Of a stretch of 38,148 bases of DNA, positions 23,124 to 31,634 are shown in pieces. The notes beneath the pieces are model-generated. The model ran no database searches, had not been told where the DNA came from, and saw only the letters and a program-made list of their open reading frames with translations. Positions within the stretch are counted from its first letter, which is position 1, and each line of letters begins with the position of its first letter. Position numbers and translations under genes: made by a program. The stretch is from CAYVVT01 sp964454335 (GTDB taxonomy: Bacteria > Fidelibacterota > UBA8477 > JABMPR01), in NCBI GenBank assembly GCA_964454335.1, contig CAYVVT010000023.1, positions 1 through 38,148 on the forward strand. The letters run 5' to 3'.

Positions 23124-24842
23124 ATGTCAAAGCGAATTGTCGTCGACCCGATCCCGCGCATCGAAGGTCATTTACGGATCGAGGCCGTACTCAATGATCA
23201 GAACATGATCGATGAGGCCTACAGCAGCGGCACCATGTGGCGTGGTATCGAATTGATCCTGCAGGGACGAGATCCACGGGACGCCTGGGCATTCACCCAG
23301 CGGATCTGTGGTGTTTGCACAACCGTTCACGCCCTGGCTTCCGTTCGTTGTGTTGAGGACGCCATCGGCGCGAAGATCCCGCCGAACGGCAGGATCATCC
23401 GGAACCTGATGAATGCCACTCAGCAGACCCAGGATCACCTGGTGCATTTCTATCATCTGCATGCCCTGGACTGGGTGGATGTGGTGAGTGCACTGAGCGC
23501 TGATCCAGCAGAAACCTCCAGGATCGCCCAGAGCATATCCGCCTGGCCGAAGTCCTCCGTGGGCTACTTCACCGACCTGCAGAAGCGGTTGACTGGATTC
23601 GTGGAAAGCGGTCAGTTGGGTATCTTCTCTAATGCCTACTGGGGTCACAGCGCGTATAAGCTGCCACCAGAGGTCAACCTCATTGCCGTGGCGCACTACC
23701 TCGAAGCGCTGGACTTCCAGAAGGAGATCATCAAGATCCACACCATCTTCGGTGGGAAGAATCCGCATCCGAATTATACGGTTGGCGGTATGGCCACTGC
23801 CATCGATCCCAACAAGGATACTGCCATCAACGTCGAGCAGCTGAACATGATCAAGAAGATCATCGATGACACGAATACCTTCATCGACCAAGTCTATATC
23901 CCCGATCTCATCGCCATCGCGGGTTTCTACAAGGACTGGCTGCATGGTGGTGGTCTGGGCAGCTACATGTCATATGGTGACTTCCCTGAAGGCAGTATCG
24001 ATGATCCGGACTCCTTCCTCTGGCCGCGCGGTGCCATCCTCAATAAGGACCTGAGCACCATCCACGACGTGGATCCCAAGGACAGCCAGCAGGTGAAGGA
24101 AGAGATCGCTCACAGCTGGTATACCTATTCGGATGGTACAGAATCAGGGAAGCATCCCTGGGAAGGCGAGACCAACGCCAAATACAGCGGACCGCCTCTA
24201 CCGTACGAATATCTGGATACGGACAAGAAGTACAGCTGGCTCAAGACCCCTCGCTGGAACGATCATCCAGTGGAAGTAGGGCCACTGGCTCGGGTACTTA
24301 TCTCCTACGTTAAGGGTGATCCAATGATCGTAGACACAGTGAATGCCGTGCTGGGTACACTTGAAGTCGGTCCTGAAGCGCTGTTCTCAACGCTGGGACG
24401 TACTGCTGCACGTGGTATCGAATGCAAGCAGACCGCCGGATTCATGAGTCACTATTATGATCAACTGCTGAGCAATGTGAAAGCCGGCGATTACCAGGTG
24501 TTCAGTGATGAGCTCTGGGAACCGGAACGCTGGCCGAATGATTGCAAGGGCTTTGGTTTTACTGAAGCACCGCGTGGTTCACTTGGCCATTGGATCCATA
24601 TCAAGGACATGAAGATCAAGGATTACCAGATCGTGGTACCTTCCACCTGGAACGCCTCACCACGGGATGCACAGGGACGATCAGGAGCCTATGAAGCGGC
24701 CCTCAAGGGTACGCCCATGGCCAATCCTGAACATCCGCTGGAAGTTCTGCGGACCATTCACTCCTTTGATCCCTGTCTGGCCTGTGCTTCGCACATCATG
24801 GATATGAACGGCAACGAAATAACGACCGTCAAGGTCTCCTAG
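23124..24842 (+). CDS. hyaB: NiFe hydrogenase large subunit, Hya type
   Basis: A 572-residue catalytic subunit. NiFe ligands are RICGVCTTVH (C62, C65) and DPCLACASH (C551, C554, H557); the 15 residues after H557 are the tail cut by the maturation protease. It is a paralogue of the large subunit at 9900-11603. ATG at 23124 follows GAGGAGGGTTG; a TTG six bases upstream is less likely. It begins two bases after the small-subunit stop, so expression is coupled. Length and motifs are normal. Confidence 0.95.
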   Translation: MSKRIVVDPIPRIEGHLRIEAVLNDQNMIDEAYSSGTMWRGIELILQGRDPRDAWAFTQRICGVCTTVHALASVRCVEDAIGAKIPPNGRIIRNLMNATQQTQDHLVHFYHLHALDWVDVVSALSADPAETSRIAQSISAWPKSSVGYFTDLQKRLTGFVESGQLGIFSNAYWGHSAYKLPPEVNLIAVAHYLEALDFQKEIIKIHTIFGGKNPHPNYTVGGMATAIDPNKDTAINVEQLNMIKKIIDDTNTFIDQVYIPDLIAIAGFYKDWLHGGGLGSYMSYGDFPEGSIDDPDSFLWPRGAILNKDLSTIHDVDPKDSQQVKEEIAHSWYTYSDGTESGKHPWEGETNAKYSGPPLPYEYLDTDKKYSWLKTPRWNDHPVEVGPLARVLISYVKGDPMIVDTVNAVLGTLEVGPEALFSTLGRTAARGIECKQTAGFMSHYYDQLLSNVKAGDYQVFSDELWEPERWPNDCKGFGFTEAPRGSLGHWIHIKDMKIKDYQIVVPSTWNASPRDAQGRSGAYEAALKGTPMANPEHPLEVLRTIHSFDPCLACASHIMDMNGNEITTVKVS

Positions 24843-24854
24843 AAGGAGGATACC

Positions 24855-25547
24855 ATGCGTGTCGTAATAGAAGAAGAATATGTCTGGCGCTTACCTGTGC
24901 GGGTCTATCACTGGATCAACGCACTGTGCATGACCATACTCTTTGCAACCGGTCTGTATATCGCATCGCCGGTGCTCAGTGCACCGACTGGCGAGGCTGT
25001 CTGGTACAAGGGCATGGCATGGGTCAGATACTTTCATTTCAGCACTGCCTTCATATTCACAGCGAATTTCCTGTTCCGGTTGTACTGGGCATTGTTCGGC
25101 CATGACCCATACGCCAAGTTCGCAGGTTTCCGCCCGTGGCGGCCTGCCTGGTGGGGTCAGCCCTTCAAGGATCAACTGGCGAGCTACCTCTTCATTCGCA
25201 AGGAAGAGCCGAATTACTGCGGACACAATCCCGTTGCAGCTCTGACACACTTCCTGTTCATCTTCTGCGGGACCATGTTCATGATCCTCACCGGCATGGC
25301 CATGTACGGCGAGAACAATCCAGGTGGGTTCATTGATGTACTTTTTGGTTGGGTGCTGCCTGTCTTCGGTGGCAGTTTCCAACTGCATTCGGTACATCAC
25401 CTGGTGGCCTGGATTTTCCCGGTCTACCTGGTCCTGCACCTGTATGCGGTAGCCCGCCACGATATCGTTGATCACACCAGTGTGACCTCATCGATCATCA
25501 CGGGATACAAAACTGAAGTGGAGGAATGTCCTGAATTGGTAGACTAG
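24855..25547 (+). CDS. hyaC: Hydrogenase b-type cytochrome membrane subunit
   Basis: A 230-residue membrane protein with four helices (about 18-40, 60-82, 125-150, 180-202) and conserved His for two hemes b (VYHWINA near the start, FHFST, and HSVHHL with LHLYAVARH at the end). This matches HyaC, which links the small subunit to menaquinone. Helix starts and the RVYHW motif fit the family. AGAAGGAGG precedes the ATG, 12 bases after hyaB. It gives this hydrogenase a different membrane module from the HybAB pair of the first one. Confidence 0.93.
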   Translation: MRVVIEEEYVWRLPVRVYHWINALCMTILFATGLYIASPVLSAPTGEAVWYKGMAWVRYFHFSTAFIFTANFLFRLYWALFGHDPYAKFAGFRPWRPAWWGQPFKDQLASYLFIRKEEPNYCGHNPVAALTHFLFIFCGTMFMILTGMAMYGENNPGGFIDVLFGWVLPVFGGSFQLHSVHHLVAWIFPVYLVLHLYAVARHDIVDHTSVTSSIITGYKTEVEECPELVD

Positions 25548-25686
25548 CGTCAGATCTGCCTGAACCTGTTGATTCTGATGAAAGCCATGCTGGGGACGCA
25601 CAATCTGCGGTGTTCCCAGTGTGGCGTCCTGAATCCGGGTACATTGAGATGCATAGCAAATTCCACATGATAAACGAATAGGGACA

Positions 25687-26169
25687 TTGATCTTGCAGAT
25701 CCAGGTCATCGGTCTGGGAAACATTCTTTTCGGGGATGAAGGCTTCGGTGTCGAAGCAGCCATGGCGCTGAAGGAACGACCAGGTATTCCTCCCGAGGTC
25801 AATATCATCGATGGGGGCACGCTCGGTGTCGCTTTGCTGGAATATGTGGAGTCTGCGGATTCACTGCTGGTGTTCGATGCCATTATTCCACAGGAATACG
25901 AGTTCAAGGTACATGTATACCGGGACGCGGAACTGCCATCCTTCATCCACCGGAAGATGTCGGCCCATCAGATGGGCTTCAGTGAATTGCTTTCCCTGGC
26001 GAAACTCCACGATCGAATGCCCGATAGAGTTGCTCTGGTAGGTGTACCACCAAAGAATGTCATCCTGGGGGAAAGCATGAGTGAGGCCGTTGGAGCACTT
26101 GTTCAACCGGCGGTGGATGCAGGTATGCTCATTCTGGAAGAATGGCACAGGGAGGACGTGAAGGAATGA
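25687..26169 (+). CDS. hyaD: NiFe hydrogenase maturation protease (HyaD)
   Basis: A protein of about 160 residues that processes the large-subunit tail. The conserved metal-site residues are visible: GLGNILFGDEGFG (Glu), VFDAIIP (Asp) and MSAHQMGFSE (His). No ATG fits the N-terminus; the start is a TTG at 25687 (after AGGG) or at 25693. It follows hyaC by 139 bases and overlaps the thioredoxin-like gene by four bases (ATGA). It differs clearly from the protease in the Hyb operon, which suggests each protease serves its own large subunit. Confidence 0.88.
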   Translation: MILQIQVIGLGNILFGDEGFGVEAAMALKERPGIPPEVNIIDGGTLGVALLEYVESADSLLVFDAIIPQEYEFKVHVYRDAELPSFIHRKMSAHQMGFSELLSLAKLHDRMPDRVALVGVPPKNVILGESMSEAVGALVQPAVDAGMLILEEWHREDVKE

Positions 26170-26708
26170 CGACGCTGGGGATCATCGTCATCGTGATCAT
26201 CTCGGTACTGCTGGGCTTCTTCCTCAGATCGGTGATCTATTACGCCAAGCAGGGTGCAAAGGTTGGTGCCACAGCTCCGGCTTTTTATGGCCAGCTGCTG
26301 GATGGCTCGCAGATCGGTTCCACGGAATGGATGATGCCGAATCATCCCATATTGCTGGTATTCATCTCCCATAAATGTAATGCATGCAAAAGAATGGTAC
26401 TGGCCCTGGATAGACTGAAAAAGAAGTATCCCAGAACAGATATTGACGTACTCCTGATGGGAGCGAATGCGGGTCCAGAGATCTTCGGTCCCTGGAAAGA
26501 GAGCTTGGTTATTGATCTGCCTCTTGCACTTGATCCAAGCGGCGTAAGCCAGGAACACTATGGTGTGTACTCTTTGCCTGCAGCTTTCTACATATCCACC
26601 AAGGGATTGATCCGCTGGAACCATCGGGGTTTCAAGCAGGGTGACGAGGAGATCCTGAAAAAGGCCTTCAAACGCCGTCGCCGGATCCTGAAATCCATGC
26701 GGAAGTGA
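26166..26708 (+). CDS. Membrane-anchored thioredoxin-like protein (TlpA/MauD-like)
   Basis: A 180-residue protein: one N-terminal membrane helix (about 3-24), then a thioredoxin fold with KCNACKRM (C71-x2-C74), PAFYGQLLDG near its start and a cis-Pro region SLPAAFYI. It should face the periplasm and act in disulfide exchange, for instance in maturation of cytochromes or the hydrogenase. E. coli hya operons contain the thioredoxin-like HyaE at about this place, but HyaE lacks CxxC, so I do not equate them. The start overlaps the protease stop (ATGA). It ends 15 bases from the stop of the convergent VKOR-like gene. Confidence 0.8.
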   Translation: MTTLGIIVIVIISVLLGFFLRSVIYYAKQGAKVGATAPAFYGQLLDGSQIGSTEWMMPNHPILLVFISHKCNACKRMVLALDRLKKKYPRTDIDVLLMGANAGPEIFGPWKESLVIDLPLALDPSGVSQEHYGVYSLPAAFYISTKGLIRWNHRGFKQGDEEILKKAFKRRRRILKSMRK

Positions 26709-26723
26709 GACCGGCCAGGAAAG

Positions 26724-27161
26724 CTAAACAAACAGTTTCGGCCAGACACGGGTCAGATATACACCCAGAATAGCCAGGTTGATGATGTGCACTCCCAGAC
26801 AGGGTTTGCAAGCCACCCGTAGAACGGATAATCCCCATGCGAGGTACACACTGTGGGCAAAAGCCAGGAGTGAGACGAGAAAAAGTATCTCCACGGTCGG
26901 TACTTTGTAAAATTGATGTGCAAGTGTCGCCAACCCGAACAGGGTGAAGTACCATAATCCCCAGTAGGCATTTGAACGCCCCAGGGTTCTGCCGAAACGT
27001 GTTTCAACGATCTCATCACAGCGGCAATTCCCCATCTGGAGGAAGGAAGGCATCCAGCGGACTTCTGCCTGGATCCGTTCCAGATGAACCAATCTGAAGT
27101 AGAGGGAAATGAGCCAGCCGGAGATGGTAAGCAGTAATACAATGATAATTGGAATGTCCAT
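26724..27161 (-). CDS. VKOR-like disulfide-generating membrane protein
   Basis: A 145-residue membrane protein with four or so helices. The signature of vitamin K epoxide reductase homologues is visible: loop cysteines in GNCRCDE (C46, C48), conserved Ser in GRSNAYWG (S63), and CxxC in VACKPCLG (C118, C121) at the start of the last helix. Bacterial VKOR oxidises a thioredoxin-like partner and passes electrons to quinone. The convergent gene at 26166-26708 encodes just such a thioredoxin, so the pair may work together (inference). ATG at 27161 follows AAGG; another ATG lies six bases upstream. Confidence 0.75.
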   Translation of the reverse strand: MDIPIIIVLLLTISGWLISLYFRLVHLERIQAEVRWMPSFLQMGNCRCDEIVETRFGRTLGRSNAYWGLWYFTLFGLATLAHQFYKVPTVEILFLVSLLAFAHSVYLAWGLSVLRVACKPCLGVHIINLAILGVYLTRVWPKLFV

Positions 27162-27580
27162 GATCATCCTTTTTTAAAAGGGAGGAGATCAAATCTCGTG
27201 CTTCCAATTTGCACCAGGAGGAACAAAGCAACAAAGATTTTCAGTCTGAGTTATTGGTAGAGCTATGTTCTACACGTTATTGACAATGAAAACGGAACTG
27301 CAGCCAGCTGCAGGCAGTGTCCTACACCCGGCATACCTGTATGGCAGGCAGCAGCGTTTACCCGAGGGGCTCCATTAGTTCTTTACCTCCGATCACCCTG
27401 CCGTTATATTGGCGCGCTTTTTTACCCGCCCCAATGAATTCACCCTGCTTGGTAATGGGATAGTGAGCCGGGGCGACTGCCTGTCTGCATACACCAGAAT
27501 CGTATGCGGACAGAGACGAGGAGAATGAAAGAATTATAATGATCTACAGTCATTATTTGAAAGTGGAAGGATAAGCCCAC
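27162..27580. other. Divergent region upstream of secD with leader hairpin
   Basis: About 420 bases between the VKOR-like gene and secD, which are divergent. No supported gene; a 31-codon open frame from 27286 lacks a ribosome-binding site. The clearest feature is a strong hairpin at 27481-27513: CTGTCTGCATAC pairs with GTATGCGGACAG over 12 bp (one T-G) around a 9-base loop. It has no T-run and lies about 70 bases before the secD start, so it belongs to the leader rather than being a plain terminator. Confidence 0.5.
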
Positions 27581-29452
27581 ATGTCTGGATCGCTGCGTAT
27601 GCGTGTCTTCATGGTGGCCCTGCTGGTTGCAGTCGGCGCCTATCTGTTAAAGGACACCATCAGCTATTATAGCATGAGTGACGAACGGCGCGCCGAACTG
27701 GTTGAGACCGGCGAGCTGGATGAGATCCGCAAGAACATCATCCATCAGGGACTCGATCTCCAGGGTGGCATGCACGTCGTTCTGGAAGTGGATCTCGAGG
27801 AACTCGTGAAAACCCGTGTTGACGGGATCGACGCTGATATTGAAGCCGTTATCGAAGCCAGCCTGGCTGAAGCCCAGGCCAACGAGACACAGTTCTTCAA
27901 CGTATTCGCCCGTCAGGTGGATGAAGCCGGTCTGCGTCTGGCCAGATATTTCCCGGTTTACGAGCGTGGACCGAACTCAGATGTGCTCGATGCACTTGAA
28001 GCCGATGCAAAAGATGCCGTGGACCGGGCCGAAGAGATCATCCGTAACCGTGTTGATCAGTTCGGTGTTTCCGAACCCACCATCCAGCGCCAGGGCAACT
28101 GGCGGATCATCGTAGAGCTGGCAGGAGTCACCGACCAGGCTCAGGCCCGGGAACTGATCCAGGCTACCGCGCTGCTGGAATTCGTCCTGGTACGTGAGGA
28201 TGCACAGCTGGTCCAGGACCTTATCCGCAACATTGACAAAGGCTGGTTGGCAGAATTGGGAGAGGATACCACATCAATCGATGCTGAAACAGACACATCA
28301 GAAGCTGCACTGAGCGATACCACTGAAGAGCTCGCCAGTCTGGCTGATATTCTGTCCGGCGACGAAGGCGACACCCTGAGTATCCAGGGTTCCGGTGATG
28401 TGAACCGGCCATTCTCTAGCCTGATCCAGGTGGGTCAGAACACGATCTGGGTCCCTGAAGAGAATGTCCGCACGGTGAAACGCTACCTGGCGAAACCAAG
28501 TATTGAGAAGCGGGTTCCTATTGACAGTCGCATCGGCTGGCATACCAATCCGCGCGATATCAACGGCGATGGCAAACTCTACCGCGCCATGTATCTGATG
28601 AAGAAGGAAGCTGAACTCACCGGTGATGTTGTCACGGATGCCAGGGAAGCTCTGGGCGGTTTCTCGGGAGCCGAGTTCGTCGTGCATCTGAGCATGAATG
28701 ACGAAGGCGCCCGTGAATGGACCAAGATCACTGCCGCCAACGTGGGCAACCGCGTGGCCGTGGTCATGGACGGGACCGTGCATATGGCCGGTGTCATTCG
28801 CGACAAGATCTCCGATGGCCGTACCCAGATCGAGGGTATGGAAGACATCCAGGCAGCTAAAAAGCTGGCCGTGGTGCTGCGTGCCGGTGCCTTACCTGCA
28901 CCCATGGTGGTGGAGGAAGAACGGACCGTCGGTGCTTCACTCGGTGCTGATTCGGTTACTGCGGGTACTCAGGCAGCGCTCATCGGTTTTCTACTGGTGA
29001 TCGCCTTCATGCTGGTCTATTACCGGGGTGCCGGGATCATCGCGGATATCGCCCTGTTCCTCAACCTGGCTTTTACCCTGGCGATCCTTTCGGCATTGAA
29101 TGCAACTCTCACACTCCCCGGGATCGCAGGTCTGATCCTCACGGTGGGAATGGCGGTGGATGCCAACGTTCTGATCTTTGAACGTATTCGTGAGGAGATC
29201 CGCAATGGCAAAACTGTGCGTAAATCCATCGATGACGGATTCAACCGTGCTCTACGTACCATTGTGGATGCCAATCTGACCACTATTCTTGCCGCTCTGG
29301 TCCTGTGGCAATTTGGTACCGGTACCATCAAGGGTTTTGCCACCACACTATTCTGGGGGATCCTTACTTCGATGATCACTGCCATCTTTATCACCCGAAC
29401 CATCTTCATGGTGCTCAGTGAACGCCGTACCATGACCAAGTTGAGCATTTAG
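27581..29452 (+). CDS. secD: Protein translocase subunit SecD
   Basis: A 623-residue inner-membrane protein that uses the proton gradient to help pull proteins through SecYEG. Visible: N-terminal helix (8-23), P1 head region with QGLDLQGGMHVVLEVD, conserved VDQFGVSEPTIQRQG, and the C-terminal six-helix RND-type block (about 465-610) with TVGMAVDANVLIFERIREE. An acidic Ser/Thr/Asp-rich insertion (about 225-270) makes it longer than short SecD proteins. GGAAGGA lies 9 bases before the ATG. secF follows after 10 bases. Confidence 0.96.
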   Translation: MSGSLRMRVFMVALLVAVGAYLLKDTISYYSMSDERRAELVETGELDEIRKNIIHQGLDLQGGMHVVLEVDLEELVKTRVDGIDADIEAVIEASLAEAQANETQFFNVFARQVDEAGLRLARYFPVYERGPNSDVLDALEADAKDAVDRAEEIIRNRVDQFGVSEPTIQRQGNWRIIVELAGVTDQAQARELIQATALLEFVLVREDAQLVQDLIRNIDKGWLAELGEDTTSIDAETDTSEAALSDTTEELASLADILSGDEGDTLSIQGSGDVNRPFSSLIQVGQNTIWVPEENVRTVKRYLAKPSIEKRVPIDSRIGWHTNPRDINGDGKLYRAMYLMKKEAELTGDVVTDAREALGGFSGAEFVVHLSMNDEGAREWTKITAANVGNRVAVVMDGTVHMAGVIRDKISDGRTQIEGMEDIQAAKKLAVVLRAGALPAPMVVEEERTVGASLGADSVTAGTQAALIGFLLVIAFMLVYYRGAGIIADIALFLNLAFTLAILSALNATLTLPGIAGLILTVGMAVDANVLIFERIREEIRNGKTVRKSIDDGFNRALRTIVDANLTTILAALVLWQFGTGTIKGFATTLFWGILTSMITAIFITRTIFMVLSERRTMTKLSI

Positions 29453-29462
29453 GAGCATCGAT

Positions 29463-30365
29463 ATGCTACAGTTGATCAAAGAAACAAACATAGATTTCGT
29501 TGGCAAGCATCGTATGGCGCTGGTCATCTCGGCTATTGTGATCCTGGTCGGTCTGGGCAGCCTGGTCCTGCAGGGTGGTCCCGACTACAGCATCGATTTC
29601 GAGGGTGGAACCCTCATCGAGGTCATGTTCACCGAGGGTGAACAGGTGGAGACGCTGAGAGCCGCTCTTTCAAATGTGGGTCTGGGTGACGCAGTTATTC
29701 AGCAATTCGGCAGTGAGAGGGAATTCATCATCAGGGCCAAGACGCCCACACAGGATGAAGAGCAGATGGCAGATATCCGCTCAAGTCTGGCCATGGTTCA
29801 GGGCGAGTCCAATTATGAGATCCGCCGGCTGGAGAGCGTTGGACCGAAAATTGGCAAGGAACTTCGCGGTGACGCCATTTCGGCCGTGATCATCGCCATG
29901 ATCGGTATCGTGATCTACATCTCCATCCGCTTCAAGTTCATGTACTCAATTGGTGCGCTGGTGGCGCTGGCACATGATGTCCTTATCACACTGGGTATCT
30001 TCAGCATGCTGCAGATCGAGTTCTCACTCACCGTTCTGGCAGCCTTCATGTTCATCGTGGGTTATTCACTCAACGATACCATCGTGGTCTTTGACCGTGT
30101 CCGTGAGTTTGTAAAGCTCAAACGACATGAATCATTTCCAAAGGTAGTCAATATGAGTTTGAACAGCGTGTTGAACAGGACCATGATCACCTCACTCACC
30201 ACATTGGTGGTGGTGATCATACTCTTTACCTTCGGTGGTGAGGTTCTGAAGCCATTCGCCTTCGCGCTCATGATCGGACTCGTTGTGGGAACCTATTCTT
30301 CCATCTTTGTGGCCAGTCCGGTGGTGATTGCCTGGGACGCAAAGACCAAAGAAACGAAGAAGTAG
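29463..30365 (+). CDS. secF: Protein translocase subunit SecF
   Basis: A 300-residue partner of SecD. Typical elements: first membrane helix (about 18-36), DYSIDFEGGTLIEV, IRRLESVGPKIGKELR, and the five-helix C-terminal block with VGYSLNDTIVVFDRVREF. Length and motifs are normal. AGGAG precedes the ATG. The gene is followed after 40 bases by a pair of hairpin repeats rather than by a clear terminator. Confidence 0.96.
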   Translation: MLQLIKETNIDFVGKHRMALVISAIVILVGLGSLVLQGGPDYSIDFEGGTLIEVMFTEGEQVETLRAALSNVGLGDAVIQQFGSEREFIIRAKTPTQDEEQMADIRSSLAMVQGESNYEIRRLESVGPKIGKELRGDAISAVIIAMIGIVIYISIRFKFMYSIGALVALAHDVLITLGIFSMLQIEFSLTVLAAFMFIVGYSLNDTIVVFDRVREFVKLKRHESFPKVVNMSLNSVLNRTMITSLTTLVVVIILFTFGGEVLKPFAFALMIGLVVGTYSSIFVASPVVIAWDAKTKETKK

Positions 30366-30405
30366 TACAGACTCCTAACTCTCCCTGAGATTTCATACAG
30401 CATTA

Positions 30406-30521
30406 GTCATCACGAGGGGTGTCCGCAGGACACCCCGTGGTGATCTAGTGAACAAGCCTCCAGCCAGGAAAACGAGATCACCACGTCGTCCCTCGCAGGA
30501 CTCGGGACTTCTCGTGATGAC
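30406..30521. repeat. Inverted pair of GTCAT-NNN-GAG hairpin repeats (ATCAC/GTGAT variant)
   Basis: Element 1 (30406-30447): GTCATCACGAG, a perfect 9-bp inner hairpin (GGGGTGTCC / GGACACCCC, loop GCA), then GTGGTGATCT. Element 2 (30474-30521) is the same design in reverse orientation with a different inner hairpin (GTCCC...GGGAC). In both, ATCAC pairs with GTGAT. They sit just downstream of secF, 26 bases apart, like a paired REP element. Confidence 0.65.
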
Positions 30522-30631
30522 ATGGGTCAAGATGTTCACTGCCGGATCCCAGGGCTATTCGATTCACGATCTTTGACTCACGATCTTCCTTGCTTTCAAC
30601 CTAGAAAAGCGTAGCCTTGTGCACCGTGAAA

Positions 30632-31525
30632 ATGAATCAGGGCTACAGGGTCGCAGGTGTCTACGTCATGCTCGTCATCATCTGGAGCAGTACCTGGATG
30701 TTCATGAAGATCAGCGTGGGGAACACTCCCTTCTTCGCGGCGACACTGCGTTTTGTCATTGCTGCCATGGCGCTGGCATTTTTCCAGAAGGTCACCAGGA
30801 ATCCCGTTCTACCTGAGCGCTCACACCTGAACATCTATCTCATTGTGGGTCTCGGGAATTATTTCGTGGGCTATGGACTGACCTACTGGGCCATGCCTTT
30901 CATCTACAGCAATATCGCCAGTCTGTTCTGGGCCACCTTCCCCGTTCAGGTAGCCGTATTCGCGCAGTTCCTGCTGCCCAATGAGAAGCTCAACCTGCCC
31001 CGTATCCTGAGCCTGATCCTGGCCATCACCGGATCGATACTGATCTTCGACGTTCGTTCCCTGGATATGGGCCCGCGCGCCCTTGAAGGTCTCATCCTGG
31101 TAGTCTTCTCTATCGCCGGTGCCGCTTGCTCAAACGTTCTGATAAAAAAACATGGCCAGGAGGTCGATGCTGTTCGGTTGAACATCTACGGTATGCTCAT
31201 TGGTGGCTCATTGCTATTTGCCATCTCTCTCATCATAGAGCCCTGGCGCAGCTTCCCGCTGGATTTTACAACCGTCGGAGCGACCCTGTACCTTGCCTTC
31301 CTGGGCTCAGCAGTTGCTTTTACGGCGTATTTCTGGCTGCTGAAGCACATGGAAGTAACCAAACTCAGCTACATCACTTTTCTCATCCCGATCTTTGCCA
31401 GTATCCTGGGTTGGGTCTTTCTACAGGAGATCCTGGGTGGAAAGATCATTCTGGGGGCCGTATTCATTCTATCTGGCGTGTTGCTGCCTGACCTCTGGCG
31501 CAAGGTCGTGAACAGCCACTTATAG
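30632..31525 (+). CDS. DMT-superfamily permease (EamA family)
   Basis: A 297-residue membrane protein with about ten helices in two EamA repeats; the first opens with VMLVIIWSSTWMFMKI and the second near LEGLILVVFSIAGAACSNVL. The family exports or imports small metabolites such as amino acids or sugars; the substrate cannot be inferred. A TTG upstream at 30617 is possible; ATG at 30632 is preferred though its ribosome-binding site is weak. It stands alone between the repeat pair and the propeller sensor gene. Confidence 0.88.
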   Translation: MNQGYRVAGVYVMLVIIWSSTWMFMKISVGNTPFFAATLRFVIAAMALAFFQKVTRNPVLPERSHLNIYLIVGLGNYFVGYGLTYWAMPFIYSNIASLFWATFPVQVAVFAQFLLPNEKLNLPRILSLILAITGSILIFDVRSLDMGPRALEGLILVVFSIAGAACSNVLIKKHGQEVDAVRLNIYGMLIGGSLLFAISLIIEPWRSFPLDFTTVGATLYLAFLGSAVAFTAYFWLLKHMEVTKLSYITFLIPIFASILGWVFLQEILGGKIILGAVFILSGVLLPDLWRKVVNSHL

Positions 31526-31580
31526 ATACTCATTCGATTCAGCTTCCAATTGAATAAAATGTGAAAAAAAGTACCTTTTT

Positions 31581-31592
31581 ACTCAATTGAGT
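31581..31592. promoter_or_regulatory. 12-bp palindrome upstream of the propeller sensor gene
   Basis: ACTCAATTGAGT is a perfect palindrome about 45 bases before the gene at 31635, flanked by TTTT and TTAAAA so that symmetry partly extends. It could be an operator for the HTH of that very protein (autoregulation). Inferred from symmetry and position. Confidence 0.35.
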
Positions 31593-31634
31593 TAAAACCT
31601 CGGGGGCTGTCCTACGATTGTAGTATCCATCATA

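Noticed and set aside
27286..27381. 31-codon plus-strand frame in the secD upstream region
   Set aside because: No ribosome-binding site and no recognisable features.
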